16,235 nt of DNA from JABDPF01 sp036351575 (lineage in GTDB: Bacteria; Pseudomonadota; Gammaproteobacteria; Xanthomonadales; SZUA-36), in the NCBI GenBank assembly GCA_036351575.1, contig JAZBPJ010000108.1, forward strand, positions 1 to 16,235, in the 5' to 3' direction. The notes below the pieces were generated by a model. That model was not told where the DNA came from. It saw nothing but the letters and a program-made list of their open reading frames with translations, and searched no databases. Of the stretch, positions 16,158 to 16,235 are shown one piece after another. The position numbers and the translations under genes were made by a program. How positions within the stretch are numbered: the stretch's first letter is position 1; the number at the start of each line of letters is the position of its first letter.

Positions 16158-16235
16158 GGGTGGGATTGTCCGAAACCATCCCTGGTTTCGGCCCTGGGGG
16201 CGCACTCGCTTTGCTCGCGCGACCAAAATTGCTCC
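16158..16235. repeat. Partial second variable hairpin segment
   Basis: Begins with GGGTGGGATT, as the segment at 15901 does. It then has CCGAAACC (16170-16177), loop ATCCCT, and GGTTTCGG (16184-16191), a perfect 8-bp stem. GCCC-TGG-GGGC follows at 16191-16201. In the first segment the matching parts are GCACC-TTCCCT-GGTGC and GCCC-GAT-GGGC. Stem bases differ but pairing is kept and the loop is nearly constant. The segment continues past the end of the window. Confidence 0.6.

Larger units (their letters stand above)
15721..16235. other. Non-coding repeat and hairpin region
   Basis: This stretch carries no gene that I can support. It contains two copies of a 141-bp repeat, a 123-bp segment between them, and a related segment running off the window. 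Open frames cross both copies on each strand (for example 15695-16123 on the - strand), but they only exist because the repeat length of 264 is a multiple of three, and they encode repeated low-credibility peptides. Much of it, on either strand, can fold into hairpins. Confidence 0.75.

Noticed and set aside
15737..16235. CRISPR array or integron attC cluster
   Set aside because: Only two long repeats of 141 bp with a large unit, no short repeat-spacer pattern, and no cas or integrase gene in the window; canonical attC core sites were not seen.

Overview
The window comes from a GC-rich bacterial chromosome, most likely a gammaproteobacterium. The evidence is the fused aspartokinase/homoserine dehydrogenase ThrA, the thrA-thrB-thrC order, an E. 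coli-length AsnB (554 aa) that aligns in memory almost motif for motif, and bacterial NADPH-type GltB and GltD subunits. I cannot place it below class level from the sequence alone. Most of the window is ordinary core metabolism of nitrogen assimilation and aspartate-family amino acids.

Layout: positions 1-319 hold an AT-rich regulatory region with a plausible sigma70-type promoter. On the + strand follow gltB (320-4810) and gltD (4821-6233), the two subunits of glutamate synthase. Next come a MarR-family regulator (6360-6812) and a small DUF456 membrane protein (6850-7347), probably co-transcribed. On the - strand, read right to left, lies a tight operon asnB (15574-13910), thrA (13908-11437), thrB (11435-10461), thrC (10450-9179). 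Gaps are 1, 1 and 10 nt. After 135 nt comes a thiamine-diphosphate-dependent enzyme of the acetolactate synthase superfamily (9043-7313), whose 3' end overlaps the DUF456 gene tail to tail by 35 bp.

Metabolic logic: GltBD makes glutamate from glutamine and 2-oxoglutarate. AsnB uses glutamine and aspartate to make asparagine. ThrA, ThrB and ThrC, together with aspartate-semialdehyde dehydrogenase encoded elsewhere, take aspartate to threonine. The asnB-thrABC cluster therefore puts two competing uses of aspartate under one transcript.

The least ordinary part is the right end (about 15737-16235), which looks non-coding. It holds a 141-bp near-identical direct repeat (two copies 264 bp apart), each carrying a long bidirectional terminator-like hairpin and a run of other perfect hairpins. 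Between and after the copies are variable segments in which the stem sequences differ but pairing is kept, around a conserved loop. Pieces resembling a serine-tRNA 3' end, and a tRNA T-arm split in two by 81 bp, are embedded in it. This looks like a structured, tRNA-related repeat element and is the best candidate here for something undescribed.
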